Assembly: GCA_948470475.1 (NCBI GenBank)
Contig: OX419344.1
Coordinates: forward strand, 24,944,725 to 25,008,724
Length of the DNA: 64,000 nt
Origin: Galaxea fascicularis
Lineage: Eukaryota > Cnidaria > Anthozoa > Scleractinia > Euphylliidae
Direction: 5' to 3'
In this document: piece by piece, positions 1 to 11,209 of the stretch
Layout: the number at the start of each line of letters is the position of its first letter
Numbering within the stretch: the first letter of the stretch is position 1
Position numbers and translations under genes: made by a program
The notes under the pieces: model-generated
What the model was told of the DNA's origin: nothing
The model's input: only the letters and a program-made list of their open reading frames with translations
Databases searched by the model: none

Positions 1-1549
1 GGTGCGAGTTCGGAGTCAAGTCATTGTCTTTGCGGAAACAATGGTTGCCATAAAGAAAGAATACGCAGTAATACTCTATTGAAGAAAACCAGTCATCTGT
101 AGCAGCCTAATCGACATGTCAATGAACTGCTGACAAGGCAGAAAAACCAGTCGCGCGCGAAATTGTAAGTCGCAAAGCAATGATTACGGCTTGCGGACGC
201 TAATCAACAAAACTGTTTCGAAGACTGTCTGATGTAAGGGTAAATGACTTGGACCAGGAGCTCTTTTCAGAGCTTACAGAACCCCTGATCCAACCCTTAC
301 TTGAGCATGTATAGTTGCACCGTTTGTAAACGAAAACGATTCAAATTATTGTGTTCAAATCAACGGGAAAGTTTTATGGGAATGGAGGATTCTGGGTGGC
401 AGCTTGAACATCTACATCTACATCTACATGATTTCAGCACTCGGCAAAGTCCCGTTGATTTAGTCGGAGTCGGAGTCGTAAAAGGAGTCATAAACTCAAC
501 GGAATCGGAGTCGGAAGAATCAGAACGTTTCCATTTTCTTCCGACTCCGTCGCTTAAGTAAGACTTAAGAGCTGCTAAGTTTTACTTTACCAAATATGTG
601 TGTGAAGGTCTAAGTAAAATCTCAAGTCAATTTGCTTTGCATCCCATTTAAGTCGGAAAGTTGAAACGTTCAAGAAAGTTCAAGTGACTTGAAAACCATC
701 CTTACAACGACCGTAAGGGGGTGTCGGTAAAACGCCGACTGGGGGCCGGAGCCGGGGTGTTAGATTTTAAAAACAAAACAAAACCATAAAAGTAAAAATA
801 ATAAAAATAATAATAAAATTAAAAAAAAGGAAAATAAATCAAAATAAATTAAACTAACTAAATAAATAAACAAACAAATAAATAACTAAATAAATAAATA
901 ATTATCAACCAATACGTTTATTGTACGACCGTTGTAACATAAACCGCAAAACCTGACGTGAGGTTTTTCCCGCCAAAATAGTCACGTGGTCAAGCTTCGA
1001 CTGATCGAAATGGCTGCTGTCTATGCCATGTTTTCGGAATTTATTTCGCGACGTTTAAGAATCGTGCTGCATCGTGTGTTGGTCAACTTTGTGTGCACAG
1101 CTGTGTACAGTTTGTGGTCCTTGGTCCCCGAGTAAAAGTTGTAATCTCGAATATTTTACCTGCAACAAGTAACGAGCTGAAATTTTCCCTTAGATATCTT
1201 TTATGTTTCTTGCGATAATCTTAAAGTGGCAAGTGAGCTTTGAAGCCACTGACGTTGGGAGCAGGTCAATTTTCGGTTCATATGTTCCCGTGAAAGATAT
1301 GTAAGTGAATGATGCATATGAAAGAAATCATATGTGAACTGTGGATATGAAATCAAATGAAGAATGATCGTCGCAGTTGTGATCGCAATTTTTACAGTTG
1401 CGTAAAGAAGCCTGAAAAAAAATACTAATCAATATTCCGTCGGTTTGATTTCCACTAGATCACAACGCTCTACGCTTCTCCGACTCCGACTCCGTCTCTA
1501 GTGAAAACCAGCCCTAAGCCTTTTTGGAACTGATCACGCCAAACCGGAA
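1..1549. other. Left edge: no gene recognised, simple repeats
   Basis: I see no supported gene here. The stretch holds degenerate TCGGAG/GGAGTC repeats at about 460-555, with the complementary CGACTCC-type motif at about 1475-1500. An A-rich low-complexity tract of AAATAAATA type lies at about 770-905. A 42-codon open frame starts at the ATG near 1010, but it has no splice context or recognisable domain and I do not call it. Confidence 0.5.
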
Positions 1550-1806
1550 CTTACTGTATAGGACAGGCCAGCACTAGGGGTGGTCACAGCCAGGGTTCGT
1601 TACGTCCCTAGTGGTTTTTTAATGTCCCACAGAATCAATTGGGAAGAGTTGTGAGACTTATCCGAGAAGACTGGAAAGTCCTTGTAATAGAAGCACTTTC
1701 TCCTCAGTTCCTTAGTTTTAAGACCCTGAGCCCCGGCCGGGGCTTGAACCCATGACCTCCCGCACCGTAGTCCGGCACTCTACCAACTGAGCCCACCGGT
1801 CGGCGG
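1550..1806 (-). mobile_element. tRNA-derived SINE, family A, copy 1
   Basis: On the minus strand it starts with a tRNA-like head: an A-box region (GGCTCAGTTGGTAGAG) and a B-box region (GGTCATGGGTTCAAGCC). A body follows that ends in a block containing ACTAGGGACGTAACGAA and GTGACCACCCCTAGTGCTGG. The whole unit matches the copy at 29983-30340 in the same order, which shows it is a dispersed retroposon and not a tRNA gene. The acceptor stem of the head does not pair well, so a functional tRNA is unlikely. It would have been mobilised by a LINE. Confidence 0.8.
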
Positions 1807-4157
1807 TTGGCCGAAGAACTATTTGCCGTTCTTCAGAGCAACGACTTATCAAGAAAAGCCGGCGTGATGGCGAATATGATTGAAAGATAGTTTGAAAATC
1901 CGGCCTTGAAAGAAACTAAGCGATCGCGAACTGAGAAGGGCGAGATTTTGTTTTTTATGTCTTTTCAGTTTAATAGAAACTCAAGTAAGCGCGATCGGAG
2001 AATTTCATGAATCACAACCTTTCCTTTTCCTTAAACGAAACCAACGAACGCAATTCCGAACAACGAGTGAAGATCACCTTTCTCTTAGCTTATTACTGCC
2101 GGATCAGCAATAATTGCGTCATAGATGATGACTGGGGGAAAGGTTGGTTGGGAAGACCTTCAACGGCAAAGTCAGCCTTTCGTAGCGCATTAAATCATAT
2201 AAGACAAAACCTTGTGCAGTATATTGATACTGGGATTTTTTAATTAGTCGTGTCGTGTCGTCGAAGCATATTGAGAGGGATAAAAAAGAAACAACTGAAG
2301 AATAGCTAGTTATTCGTTTTCCCTTTTTTGTCAATTCTTCATTCTCACACGGCCGACTTTTAATCAAATTGCTCTGTGGAAAGTTGGGGTTGCTTTCCGG
2401 CTTTGCACGATGGAAATGTGCCAACTATATGCACCAATACGCCTGGATGTATCGTCCCTGCAAAAAAATCCCTATGTCGGCGATTCATAAAATATCCTAA
2501 ACCACAGAATTAAGGTGACCTTAAAATTATTTAATTTGTTCGACGAACACTTTTCAATTCCCAGCTCGGGGAAGAATACGTGTATGTATAGTAAGCGTAC
2601 TCGGTGAGACATTACGACGCGACGGCAACGAAAACGTCATTTCAAAATAGAACTTCTCGTTTGTGTAACTCTTTCGAGATTATTCCAATTTGTTTAACAT
2701 GAAAAATGCTGGCGAGCTGACCAGGGCCTAAGTTACTATGAACGATGTTAAAGCAAAGAAAGAGAAAGAAAAAAAACATTTTGGTACATTTCTTTGCCGT
2801 CCTCTGCGAAACAACAACGTGAAATGACCAAATTTCGGATTTTCTCGAGAACGTCAGTGTATGGTGACAAGTTGCCGTCGCGTCGTAGAATCTTAAACTC
2901 CCTATTTGTCTGATACAATAACCATAACAACTACTATTTAGAAAAGAAATTCTGTCAAACATACACTTAATTAACGAAGTTTGTTGAATTGGTGAACTAG
3001 TTATAGTGAAATTAAGTAGAAACGTGTTATCAAGTTTCCCAGCAAGTCCCAATTCGTTCAGCACACCCTCTCCAGTCCTTCGTGTTTTCAGGCGGTGAAA
3101 CAAAACTGGTTCACACGTTCTCCTCATCGCCGCCAACATTTTTGGTCAACATTTTAGAGTGAACTTTTGTCAAATGATCATGACTTACCAATATAGATAA
3201 GCAATGCTTATGAGAAAGCCTTGTCGGTACTAGCTTCCACTGAGAGTCTGTACTTCACTGAGGAAATATTGATAATTTTGTTTTTGGCTTGCTGCTGGTC
3301 TATACACACTGATACACCTCGGCTAACTTACTTGGCCAAAAGAAAAGAGGCCGGGGTCAAGAAAAGAACTCGATCAATATTCCTCCAGTCTCCAGTCTCC
3401 AGTCAGCCTAAAGTTCATCGTGCAAGGGTGGTTGGCTTAGTAAGTTAGACTACTTAATTAACTTGACGTAGTGATAGCAATGACGAGTTTTTTTTTTAAT
3501 CAAATGTATGTGCATGAGCCAGTCTTGCCGGAGGCAATCGTCACTTCGTGAAAACGGCCAAAGTTATGAGCTACATGATCTAAGGACTAATTGGTCAAAA
3601 GAAATAGGTTGTCTTTAACCTTCCACTTGCATTTTTGGGGAGAACAAGTTTGTGTTTCCTTAAACCATTACACAAAAGCAGAAAAATACACAATCGGCAT
3701 CAACAGAATGATAAAAAACAACCGTGAAAAATTACCGATCGTCCAAAAGCGACATATTTCAGTGTCAACCATCAATACAACAGCCCATAGGACCTTCGTA
3801 AGATGCCTTGAACATGTTTGATTTATTATTAGAAACAGGTCGGTAATAATAATATGATAATGTTGTTTATGAAACCATCTGACAGACCTTTAGAAAATGA
3901 ATTACGTTTATATTTGTACTTGAAATGAAAATACAAAAATAGCTCTGAAAGTATAAAGCACGATCAAAAATTCAATTCACCTAGAATACCCCTGCGAGTT
4001 GTTGATTAGTCAGGCAACGTCCGTTAACATGTTACCCAGTACTATTTTGCAGTTTGTGATTTTTCCCTCTCTAAATTGAAATATATTTTGTTCCGTGTTA
4101 CTTCCGAAAAGATATTTTTAGTTTGAAAAATATTTTTGGTATTTTGTTGGCTATCAG
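1807..4157. other. No gene recognised
   Basis: Several short open frames occur on both strands, the longest on the minus strand at 2642-3139. None shows a domain, a signal peptide or convincing splice sites. I see no repeat family here that recurs elsewhere in the window. Confidence 0.4.
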
Positions 4158-4441
4158 GGTGATAACCTCCGAAGTGCTGTCACTAATACAAGTGGAACCA
4201 TCAAAGATGATATTGTTTCTTTACAAGCTCTCTTGGAGTTTCGGCAAAGGTTAGTGAATCCAGCACCAAGCTCAGGTATGCCGGGTTATACTGGGTTATC
4301 CGTGAGTGATCGACTCTCACAACAATTATTTGTTTGTTAAGCTAAAAAACGTATATAGGTAATGCTAACAGTTGTCGTCTCTTCACAGATTCAAGTGGAA
4401 GGCTAAAGATAAATGTCTTTTGTTTTTGTTTAAAAAAATAA
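4158..4441 (+). CDS. Candidate last exons of an unrecognised gene
   Basis: Two coding-like pieces sit between plausible splice sites. The first runs 4158-4275 after an acceptor ...GGCTATCAG and ends at a GTATGC donor. It reads GDNLRSAVTNTSGTIKDD and continues into SLQALLEFRQR, a hydrophilic, helix-prone sequence. The second starts at 4389 after TTCACAG; in matching phase it encodes about 17 residues ending in a TAA at 4439-4441. An alternative donor at 4250 (GTTAGT) would change the frame of the second exon and give a different C-terminus. I recognise no family. The upstream exons, if any, are not visible to me, and AAAATAAA-type polyadenylation signals lie at about 4935. This could be the 3' end of a gene entering from the left, a pseudogene, or chance. 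Confidence 0.3.
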
Positions 4442-5095
4442 ACCGACTTTGAACCAGAGTTAGTATTCTGGAATTAAGAAGAGTAAAAACAACTTTCAAA
4501 ACAACATGGATGCAAACTTTAATATTTTTTCACTAATTAATGATCACTAATAATGGATTGATCAGTTGGTATTCGCCATTTTGGAAAATGGTTACTTTAC
4601 TGCTTTACTAATGATTTGCGCTTCTAGTAATGTACCGATTTGGCGCCAAAAATGCGGTCGCAAAGGACCTGGCGACGAATTAGCATTTTGTATAAATAGG
4701 CGTAACGTATTTTTAATTAGGCTCGCCTTGCAATCAACCGGACACATCCGTTGAAAGATAATCATTGTAAAGAGCCGTGTTAAGATGTGTGGATTACCCC
4801 TACAGAATTGTAAGTAGCATTTCGCTTCGAATATTTCAGCCTTTAAGTGCAATTTCATACCTAAAACGCAAATCTTTCATTTCCTTTCCAGTTTGACTGT
4901 TGCCGATTATGTTACCGTTGACAACCAGTGCGAAAATAAAGTGGTTATCCGTACATCGTTAGTAGTCTTCAAATTAAGTAACGCTTCGCTACGTAAGCGC
5001 GAATTAACTAATATACCGTTCCTTCTAGAACGCATAAAGTCACTTTGAAAATTCCTTCATATATTTAACAATGAATCTTCCTCATATTTATGAAC
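4442..5095. other. No gene recognised
   Basis: Unique-looking AT-rich sequence without a supported gene. It could include 3' untranslated sequence of the candidate exons ending at 4441. Confidence 0.4.
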
Positions 5096-5275
5096 AGGTA
5101 TCCACACTGTCTACAGATGGAACAGCTATCCGCACTATCTACAGCAGGAACAGCTATCTACACTGTCTACAGTGACAACAGCTATCCACATTGTCAACAG
5201 TGGTAACAGCTATCTACACCATATTAATAGTAACAGCTATCTAAACATCAGGAACAGCAATCCAAACTGTACACA
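5096..5275 (+). repeat. Minisatellite, AACAGCTATC-type units
   Basis: About five imperfect tandem units of roughly 30-33 bases, each containing AACAGCTATCYACACTGTC followed by an ACAGT-rich part. The units drift toward the right end. No coding meaning is apparent. Confidence 0.8.
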
Positions 5276-5369
5276 GCGGGAATTAGAAGCACAGCTACAA
5301 CTATCAGCCTCCCTGTTCATTGTTGGTAAACGCAGCCAAAGCCTGAGGTGGGCCTGCCTTTTCACAATC

Positions 5370-5700
5370 AGTGGGCTTCATATCCTGTTATATCTGCGTT
5401 ACAAATACCTCATTACAAACTAGAAATTTGTGCGTTACAACTATCCTATTGCAAACCAGTGATTTCTGCGTTACAGGTACTTCATTACAAACCAGTAATT
5501 TTTGGGTTCCAACTATCGTATTACAAACCAGTAATTTATGGGTTCCAACTATCCTTTTACAAACCAGTAAAAATTTCTGGGTTACTAACAACTATCGTAT
5601 TACAAAAGAGTAAGTTGTGGGTTACAAGTACCTCATTACAAACCGATATTTGTGGGTTACAACTATACTATTACAAACTAGTAACGAGGGTTACATTACA
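5370..5700 (+). repeat. Minisatellite, long-unit TTACAAACCAGTAATTT type
   Basis: Tandem units of about 40 bases share the core TTACAAACCAGTAATTT followed by a GGGTTCCAACTATC-like segment. All three forward frames are open for stretches, so spurious open frames arise; they encode only the repeat. It grades into the next, shorter-unit array. Confidence 0.8.
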
Positions 5701-6440
5701 AACCAGGGTTACAAAGGACCACATTACAAACCAGACTGAAATCATAGCATTACAACGAGCCTCATTGCAAATTGGGGTTACAAAGTGCTGATATTACAAA
5801 CTAGCGTTACAACGGAGCTCATTACAAACCAGCATTATAACAGACCTCATTACAAACCAGCGTTACAACGGACGTTATTACAAACTAACATTACAACAGA
5901 CCTCATTACAAATTGGGGTTACAAAGTTCCTGATGTTACAAACCAGCATTACAACGGATCTCATTACAAACCAGCGTTACAACGGACATTGTTACAAACC
6001 GGAGTTACAAAGTATCTGATATTACAAACCAGCATTACAACGGACCTCATTGCAAACCAGGGTTACAAAGTACCTAATATTACAAGACAGGGTAACAAAC
6101 TACATGATATTAGAAACCAGCGTTACAACAGACGTTATAACAAACTAACGTTACGATGGACCTCAGTGCGAAAAAGTGCTTAAGGGTGCTCAAAATGCAA
6201 AATAGTGCTCTAAACTCCAAAAAGTGTTCAAAAGGTGCTCAGCGCAATCGGAAAAGGCCTAGTTACAAAGTACCTGAAATTACAAACCAGCGTTATAACG
6301 GAGTTCTACAAACTAGCACTACAACGGACCTCATTACAAACTGGGTTACAAAGTACCTGATATTACAAACCATCGTTACAACGGACCTTGTTACAGACCA
6401 GGGTTACAAAGTACTGATTTTACAAACTAGATGGGCTGAA
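5690..6440 (+). repeat. Minisatellite, CATTACAAACCAG / GTTACAACGGACC type
   Basis: Alternating elements CATTACAAACCAG, CGTTACAACGGACCT and GGTTACAAAGTACCTGA are repeated for about 750 bases. The array is interrupted at about 6165-6255 by a short AGTGCTCAAAA-type run. The two element kinds suggest a higher-order unit. The arrays at 5096-6440 together look like one expanding minisatellite locus with three successive unit types. Confidence 0.85.
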
Positions 6441-6894
6441 CGAAGAAATTCCTGACTGGAGAAATGTTGGTCATGTTTTTTCTTGTGGCCGGACAAGAGC
6501 CGAGTTCTATAAACCTACAAGAAACCAAAAGAACGTGATAAATATTTACTAAAATACGCGTCCTAGAAACTGGTACTAACAGGCTTTTTTTTACTGAGTT
6601 TAGCATGTCTATATCTGTAAGTCCCGTTTGACCACACATAAGGACAAAAAATATCCTTCTTTACACAGAATTTACTGGAGAGCGCGAGCGGATAACAAAT
6701 TCGGCTTAAAAGGAAACTAATTACAACATGTTGTACCTTAACCATTTCACTCCCAAAAAGTAACCTTTCCTTGCATTATCATTACATTGTCAAGCAGTTA
6801 GGTGATGATAATAAAGAAAAAAATCAACTAGGAGATATTGTTTGATTTAACACCAAATTCTCAGAACTAACATTATAAGCAATCATAATTAAGT
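6441..6894. other. No gene recognised
   Basis: No supported gene or repeat. The open frames here are short and lack any recognisable feature. Confidence 0.4.
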
Positions 6895-7250
6895 GGAGTA
6901 CGATCGTCCGGGTGAGTGTAGTCCTGAGAAGGACTGTTTGTGGTGACATTGACTGACGTTTCGACAACCTGAGCGGAAGTCATCATCAGAGTCAAGTGAT
7001 TTGTATAACGTCAGTAGATGGTATAAATACTCTGGTCGTCGAAACGCACCAATCACTGTGTACAGTCTTCACAGCCAATGACAACTAGGGTTAACTAACA
7101 GTCAACCAATAACATCACGACTTCGTTGACCAATCACATTGTCTCTTTAAAGTCCTCGTTATCTTTTAACTCGTTATTCCCGGGAAACCTCAGTATTCAG
7201 GTCAACCGCCGGGAGTACGCCCGACCGCCCCCACTAAACTCTTTGCTAAA
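6895..7250 (-). mobile_element. Penelope-like or retrozyme-type remnant
   Basis: The block carries the hammerhead-like motif described separately. It also has flanking text (CCTGAGAAGGACTG, AGTATTCAGG, GGTTGACCTGAATACTG on the other strand) of a kind I associate with the untranslated ends of Penelope-like elements in cnidarians; that association is from memory. No reverse transcriptase or GIY-YIG coding sequence is visible, so this is at most a terminal fragment or a short non-autonomous relative. Confidence 0.45.
6949..6995 (-). ncRNA. Hammerhead ribozyme-like motif (type I, minimal helix III)
   Basis: On the minus strand the order is TTGACT, CTGATGA, a 20-base stem II region, GAAAC, GTC, AGTCAA. 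The first and last blocks are perfect complements and would form a 6-bp helix I. CTGATGA and GAAA are the two conserved core boxes, and GTC fits the cleavage triplet. Helix III would be only the self-complementary ACGT, as in the minimal hammerheads that are thought to work as dimers. A weakness is stem II: it begins GAC and ends GTC, but an extra T follows CTGATGA where a G would be expected. Activity is therefore uncertain. Confidence 0.5.
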
Positions 7251-8121
7251 TCACAGTTATTATATTGGTTTTTAGACCTCTTAAAACACGAGATCAAACG
7301 TGACACAATCAAATACTTCATCATCACTTTCCACTAGCTTTTGCTCCAGTTAAAAAGAAAGCCGTCTTTGACAGAGCTGAAAAAGTCATTACAAGTGGTG
7401 TTTGCATTTTTCATTTTTATTTTCTGTTTTCCTCAGCTGTTCATTTATCTCCCTTTAGAAACAATATACAATCTAAAAATATCTGTCTTTTGAACAAGGA
7501 TAAATCTAGACGGCTTTTTTGAATGGGAACTAAAAAAGAAAAGTGAAAGTATTGGCTTGTTTGTATGACCTGAGGCGTTGAGAGTACTACTGACAGAACT
7601 GTGTAGCTATCTTTGCTTAATTGACAGCTGGTATGTACTTCTTGACACAAAGCCGTGCGCCATTGGTTTTATCTTTCACTTCTAGTGTTTTTTCTTTTCA
7701 GGGAGTATGAGGTGGGGGAAAGATGGTGGTGTTTCATTGGTGTCTGATACTCTCATATTTTAGGTCTTCCCCTTTAGTGAAAAGGTAGTAACATTTCATT
7801 TCAGTGTAAACGTAATATGTTCCTCTGGTATGAACGGCTACTCCTCCCCGGCTTAGGTTGATGTAAGTGAAACATAGGACGTTTTCCTTTACCGTAAACA
7901 TAGCAGCTTTCCCTTTAGTGTAAACGTAGCAACTTGTTCTGGTGTGAACCTAGTCTCAGTCAAGTTCTTTTTGTAGAGACGGGCTTTTGTTTTCGCAGAG
8001 GGGCATAGTCCCGTGTGAAGAAAAGATGCAAGGCTTACCTTTGTTTTAATGAATTGAAACATAAACGGGACTTCTTCTGTTGTCAAAATAGCGATGAACG
8101 GAACAATGCTGAGCTATCTAA
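7251..8121. other. No gene recognised
   Basis: No supported gene. At about 7720-7960 there is loose recurrence of GTAAACGTAGC / TTTAGTGTAAACG-type text, too degenerate to call a tandem array. Confidence 0.4.
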
Positions 8122-8154
8122 GCAATAGAAAACGTTTTCCGTGTTTGCATAGCT

Positions 8155-8186
<32 letters not shown>

Positions 8187-8243
8187 AACCTCTCGAGTGT
8201 TTATATCAGGCTATGCAATCACAGGGAAAAAGTTTTCTATTGC
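8122..8243. repeat. Palindromic fold-back element (MITE-like)
   Basis: The left arm GCAATAGAAAACGTTTTCC, then TATAAACACGAGAGG, is answered by CCTCTCGAGTGTTTATATC and AAGTTTTCTATTGC on the right, with a small central loop. The arms are nearly complementary over about 55 bases each. The flanking AT-rich text with CCAATCAGAGCGCGCG at about 8325 may belong to the same element. It has no coding capacity. Confidence 0.75.
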
Positions 8244-8944
8244 TTTTATAAAATAACTTCCTCTAAAAACTACAACGCGTCACACAACCGTGTTTACATA
8301 CTCTCATGCAAACACGTCTCTCGGCCAATCAGAGCGCGCGTACTATCTTAGTTATTTTATAAATCGTCAATGGCATTCATCTCTACCTTACACTATGAGA
8401 TGATGAAAGAGTGTACCGAAAAGAGATGAATGATACTGGTCATATAACTCAGGCTGAACAGGTTGTTATTTTGTTTTTAATTTTAACAGAAAAATAGGAA
8501 ATTTTGAATAAGAATGTCAACGCAGACTGCTGGATAAAATTTCTTTGTTTTTGATCAATTAAATTTTGCACTTTTAACAGGGACATCTGGCAGATGAGTA
8601 AATGAATTACCTTTTCTTTCAAAGAAAGTTTGGTGATCAGTTTACTTATTAAGCGTATCTATTATTATCGTGGAAAATAAATCTTAGCTAATCTTGCTCG
8701 TTGTGTAATTTTATTGCTCTTATTTTCAGAGAGCAAACTGCTTTTGGGATAAGAATTCTTCTTGCTCTGGAATCAAAAATTAGCCACATAACGTGAATAC
8801 CTACTAAAGGTAAGTTTAATCAATATTCCACAGTTCATTTTCATTTCGTTTGTCCATTTGACTTAATTGCAATAAGTTTTGTAACACCTTAAATGACGAG
8901 GGCCCTACGCTTCTAATCAAACAGTGAGAATTTATACAATGTAA

Positions 8945-9181
8945 AAGAACAGAAAGCTGGCACAGCGAAATGTTGTTCTAGACGCTCATGCTCCTGTTGA
9001 TAAGCTGATCCCGAATACGGTCCACCTCGATGGCAAATGGGTTCTTTGCCAATCTGATAAAGACGCATGGAAGAATGTTCCCTTTACAGTAACAAAGAAA
9101 AGTGAAATCTTTACCTGCCTACGTAGCAGTCATTTCCTTTCTGCCAAAAGCGAGAGAGGTAACGACTGTTACGCAAGCTAA
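8945..9181 (+). pseudogene. Coding-like open stretch without a start, unrecognised
   Basis: The frame that ends at the TAA at 9179-9181 is open for about 78 codons back to a TAA at 8942. It reads like real protein, with segments such as VHLDGKWVLCQSDKDAWKN and VTKKSEIFTCLRSSHFL. There is no in-frame ATG and no good acceptor site at its left edge. I recognise no family. It could be a terminal exon of a gene whose earlier exons I cannot see, a retroposed fragment, or part of a mobile element. The next gene downstream, on the same strand at 9642, is in a different frame and has its own signal peptide, so the two are probably unrelated. Confidence 0.3.
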
Positions 9182-9641
9182 CTCAGTTTACGATGACGGA
9201 CCTAAGGTTTGTTTCGGCTGATAGCAAGGGACGAAGCTTCAAGCAAACTTTTCAACACGAATAAATGGACGGCGAACTTGCCTAATTGTTTTAGCCGAAT
9301 GACCGATCTTTTCAGCTACACTTAGTGTTTGTAAGTGGTTTGTCTCTGGTTAACTAGTTTGTTAATTTTGCAATTTCTCGGGCAGCCCATTGAAAGTTTG
9401 ACCCCTCCAGCGTAACTATTCAGGATTTGAGGGTGGCTCTCTCGGGTTTATATAATTTCCACAATATATAAACGCATTTTCATCGCTTGGATAATGTTTG
9501 CTTCATCGTAAAGATTTTAGTTTTGGCTTGCACGGTTCTTAAACGTTAAATGACCTGTCAATCCATGCTTATTGGTGATGTTCTTTTCTCCCAGTATACT
9601 TGCCTCAGTGACTGCCTCAGTTTCCCCCCATCTCAGTTCAA
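9182..9641 (+). promoter_or_regulatory. Putative promoter region of the PAN-EGF-F5/8C gene
   Basis: Two TATA-like boxes lie at 9447-9457 (TTTATATAATT) and 9464-9473 (ATATATAAAC), about 170-190 bases before the start codon at 9642. The spacing is reasonable for a TATA promoter with a short 5' untranslated region. In AT-rich DNA such boxes are common, so this is only suggestive. Confidence 0.3.
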
Positions 9642-11209
9642 ATGAAGCGTGTGCATCAAACGCTCGTATTCCAGTTAGTATTGGCGTCAATCACCACTGT
9701 CACCACTGGCCTGGATATGTGCATCACTGTCAGTTCCATCAACGACTACTCGCTGATTGGTCACACATATAAGACGTCATCCGGGAAATCTCTCTTGACG
9801 TGCATTATATCGTGTGACCAGGATGTACATTGTTACAGCATAAATTACAAAATCCCCCTCAAAACCTGCGAGCTGAGTGACGCGACTCGATATTCACATC
9901 CTGAAGAATTGGCATTTTCTCCAGATGCTGTCCATTTCGACCACCCGACCCGTCCCTCGGGATCCTGTGTTGGTGACTGGCCCTGTAAAAACGCAGGGAA
10001 GTGTGTAAATTTGCCGAGAGATCCTGGATTTAAGTGCCATTGTCAGAACGACTACATAGGAGACACATGTAGTGGTAATGAAATGACAGTAGTGCGTATG
10101 AGTAAGCTCAAAGGCTCAACAATCGTGCTTTTAGGCTTTGTTCTCCTCTCACAGCTGGAGCTAACATCCAGAGGAGCCCGGCAGAAGACGGGACTAATGT
10201 TCTTCACTTTTTAAATTGTTTTGATTGACATCATTTAATTAACGTCATGTGAGTTCAATTGTCCAGTTCATCGGTGGCTCACCAAGGCACACCTTTTAGT
10301 ATTGTCATTTAAACTAGTTGGGCTCAAGTGAATTTGCCTTAAGATCGCCTTGTCATTATCCTTTTTCTTCAGATTTCTAATGGCTCCCGATGTAGATCCT
10401 TCCTGCGTGAAGTTCCTCAACCACAAAAGCCGCCAAATCACAAAGTAAAAGTTCCTCAACTCGACAACTCCCTTTTCTCTTTGTTGTGTTTAGGCCATAC
10501 AGTATATGCACATTTTTCATTTGTCTCTCTCTCTCTCTCTCTTACGCAGTTTGCAGTTCTCCTCCACTTGGAATGCAGGACAGGCAAATTTTAGATCACC
10601 AATTAACAGCTTCATCAGAGGGCATGTGGTTTAATTTAAGGAAGTTTAAGGCCAGAGATGCGCGTCTGTGGCTTACATCATCTTCCTGGGTCTGCGGTGT
10701 GATGGATCCTGATCCCTGGATACAAATCAGCTTTGCGCCAGAAATCAAACTGATCTGTAGTATTGCCACTCAGGGAAGCTCATCACATGATTGGTGGACA
10801 ACCAGTTACAAATTGAAGTACAGCTTGACGGGTAAAAGCTGGAGAGATTATGAAAACGCTGAGGGATTTGCTGAGGTAAAATTGCACAGTTTACGACAAT
10901 TAGCTGTATGGTAATGAGCGGGACAAAACGATGAGGTGGGCGTTCAGAAGTAAATTTAGAAATGAAACAAAGCCATGTAAATGAGGTCAAACAGTACTGA
11001 TTTTTAGACGACTGAGGCGACTTTGTAAAATGTTTTTGTTCCCTTCTATGTTGCAGACTTTTCTGGGAAATTCAGACAGAAGCAAAGTTGTGAAGCACAA
11101 GCTCTCTGTCCCCATAAAAGCGGCTTTTATTCGGGTTTTGCCTCTTACTAAAAAAGGACGTTCCGCTTTGCGGCTGGAACTGTATGGTTGTGATTTTTTT
11201 GAGAGTTAA
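9642..11209 (+). CDS. Secreted PAN/Apple-EGF-discoidin (F5/8 type C) protein, 303 aa
   Basis: Three exons join in phase: 9642-10074, 10550-10875 and 11057-11209 (stop TAA 11207-11209). The ATG at 9642 opens a hydrophobic signal peptide (about residues 1-23). Residues 25-105 form a PAN/Apple-like, cysteine-containing region. Residues 109-143 are one EGF domain with all six cysteines (C109, C115, C121, C132, C134, C143). Residues 146-298 are a complete F5/8C domain, opening VCSSPPLGMQ and closing LRLELYGC, whose two terminal cysteines should form the usual disulfide. A (TC)n polypyrimidine run at about 10523-10542 precedes the second acceptor. PAN, EGF and F5/8C modules usually bind carbohydrate, protein or lipid outside the cell, and comparable mosaics are frequent in cnidarian extracellular and skeletal-matrix proteins. 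The exact ligand is unknown. There is no transmembrane segment, so secretion is expected. Confidence 0.85.

Noticed and set aside
1010..1138. Short frame MAAVYAMFSEF... starting near 1010
   Set aside because: Only 42 codons, no homology recognised and no supporting splice signal.
2642..3139. 165-codon open frame on the minus strand
   Set aside because: No domain, no splice context, and the internal composition (long Phe/Lys runs from poly-A/T) looks like chance in AT-rich DNA.
5348..6183. Long forward frames with repeated LQT/YKP residues
   Set aside because: They translate minisatellite units; different frames are open equally well.
5096..6440. CRISPR-like array
   Set aside because: Units are contiguous and imperfect without unique spacers, and the genome is eukaryotic.
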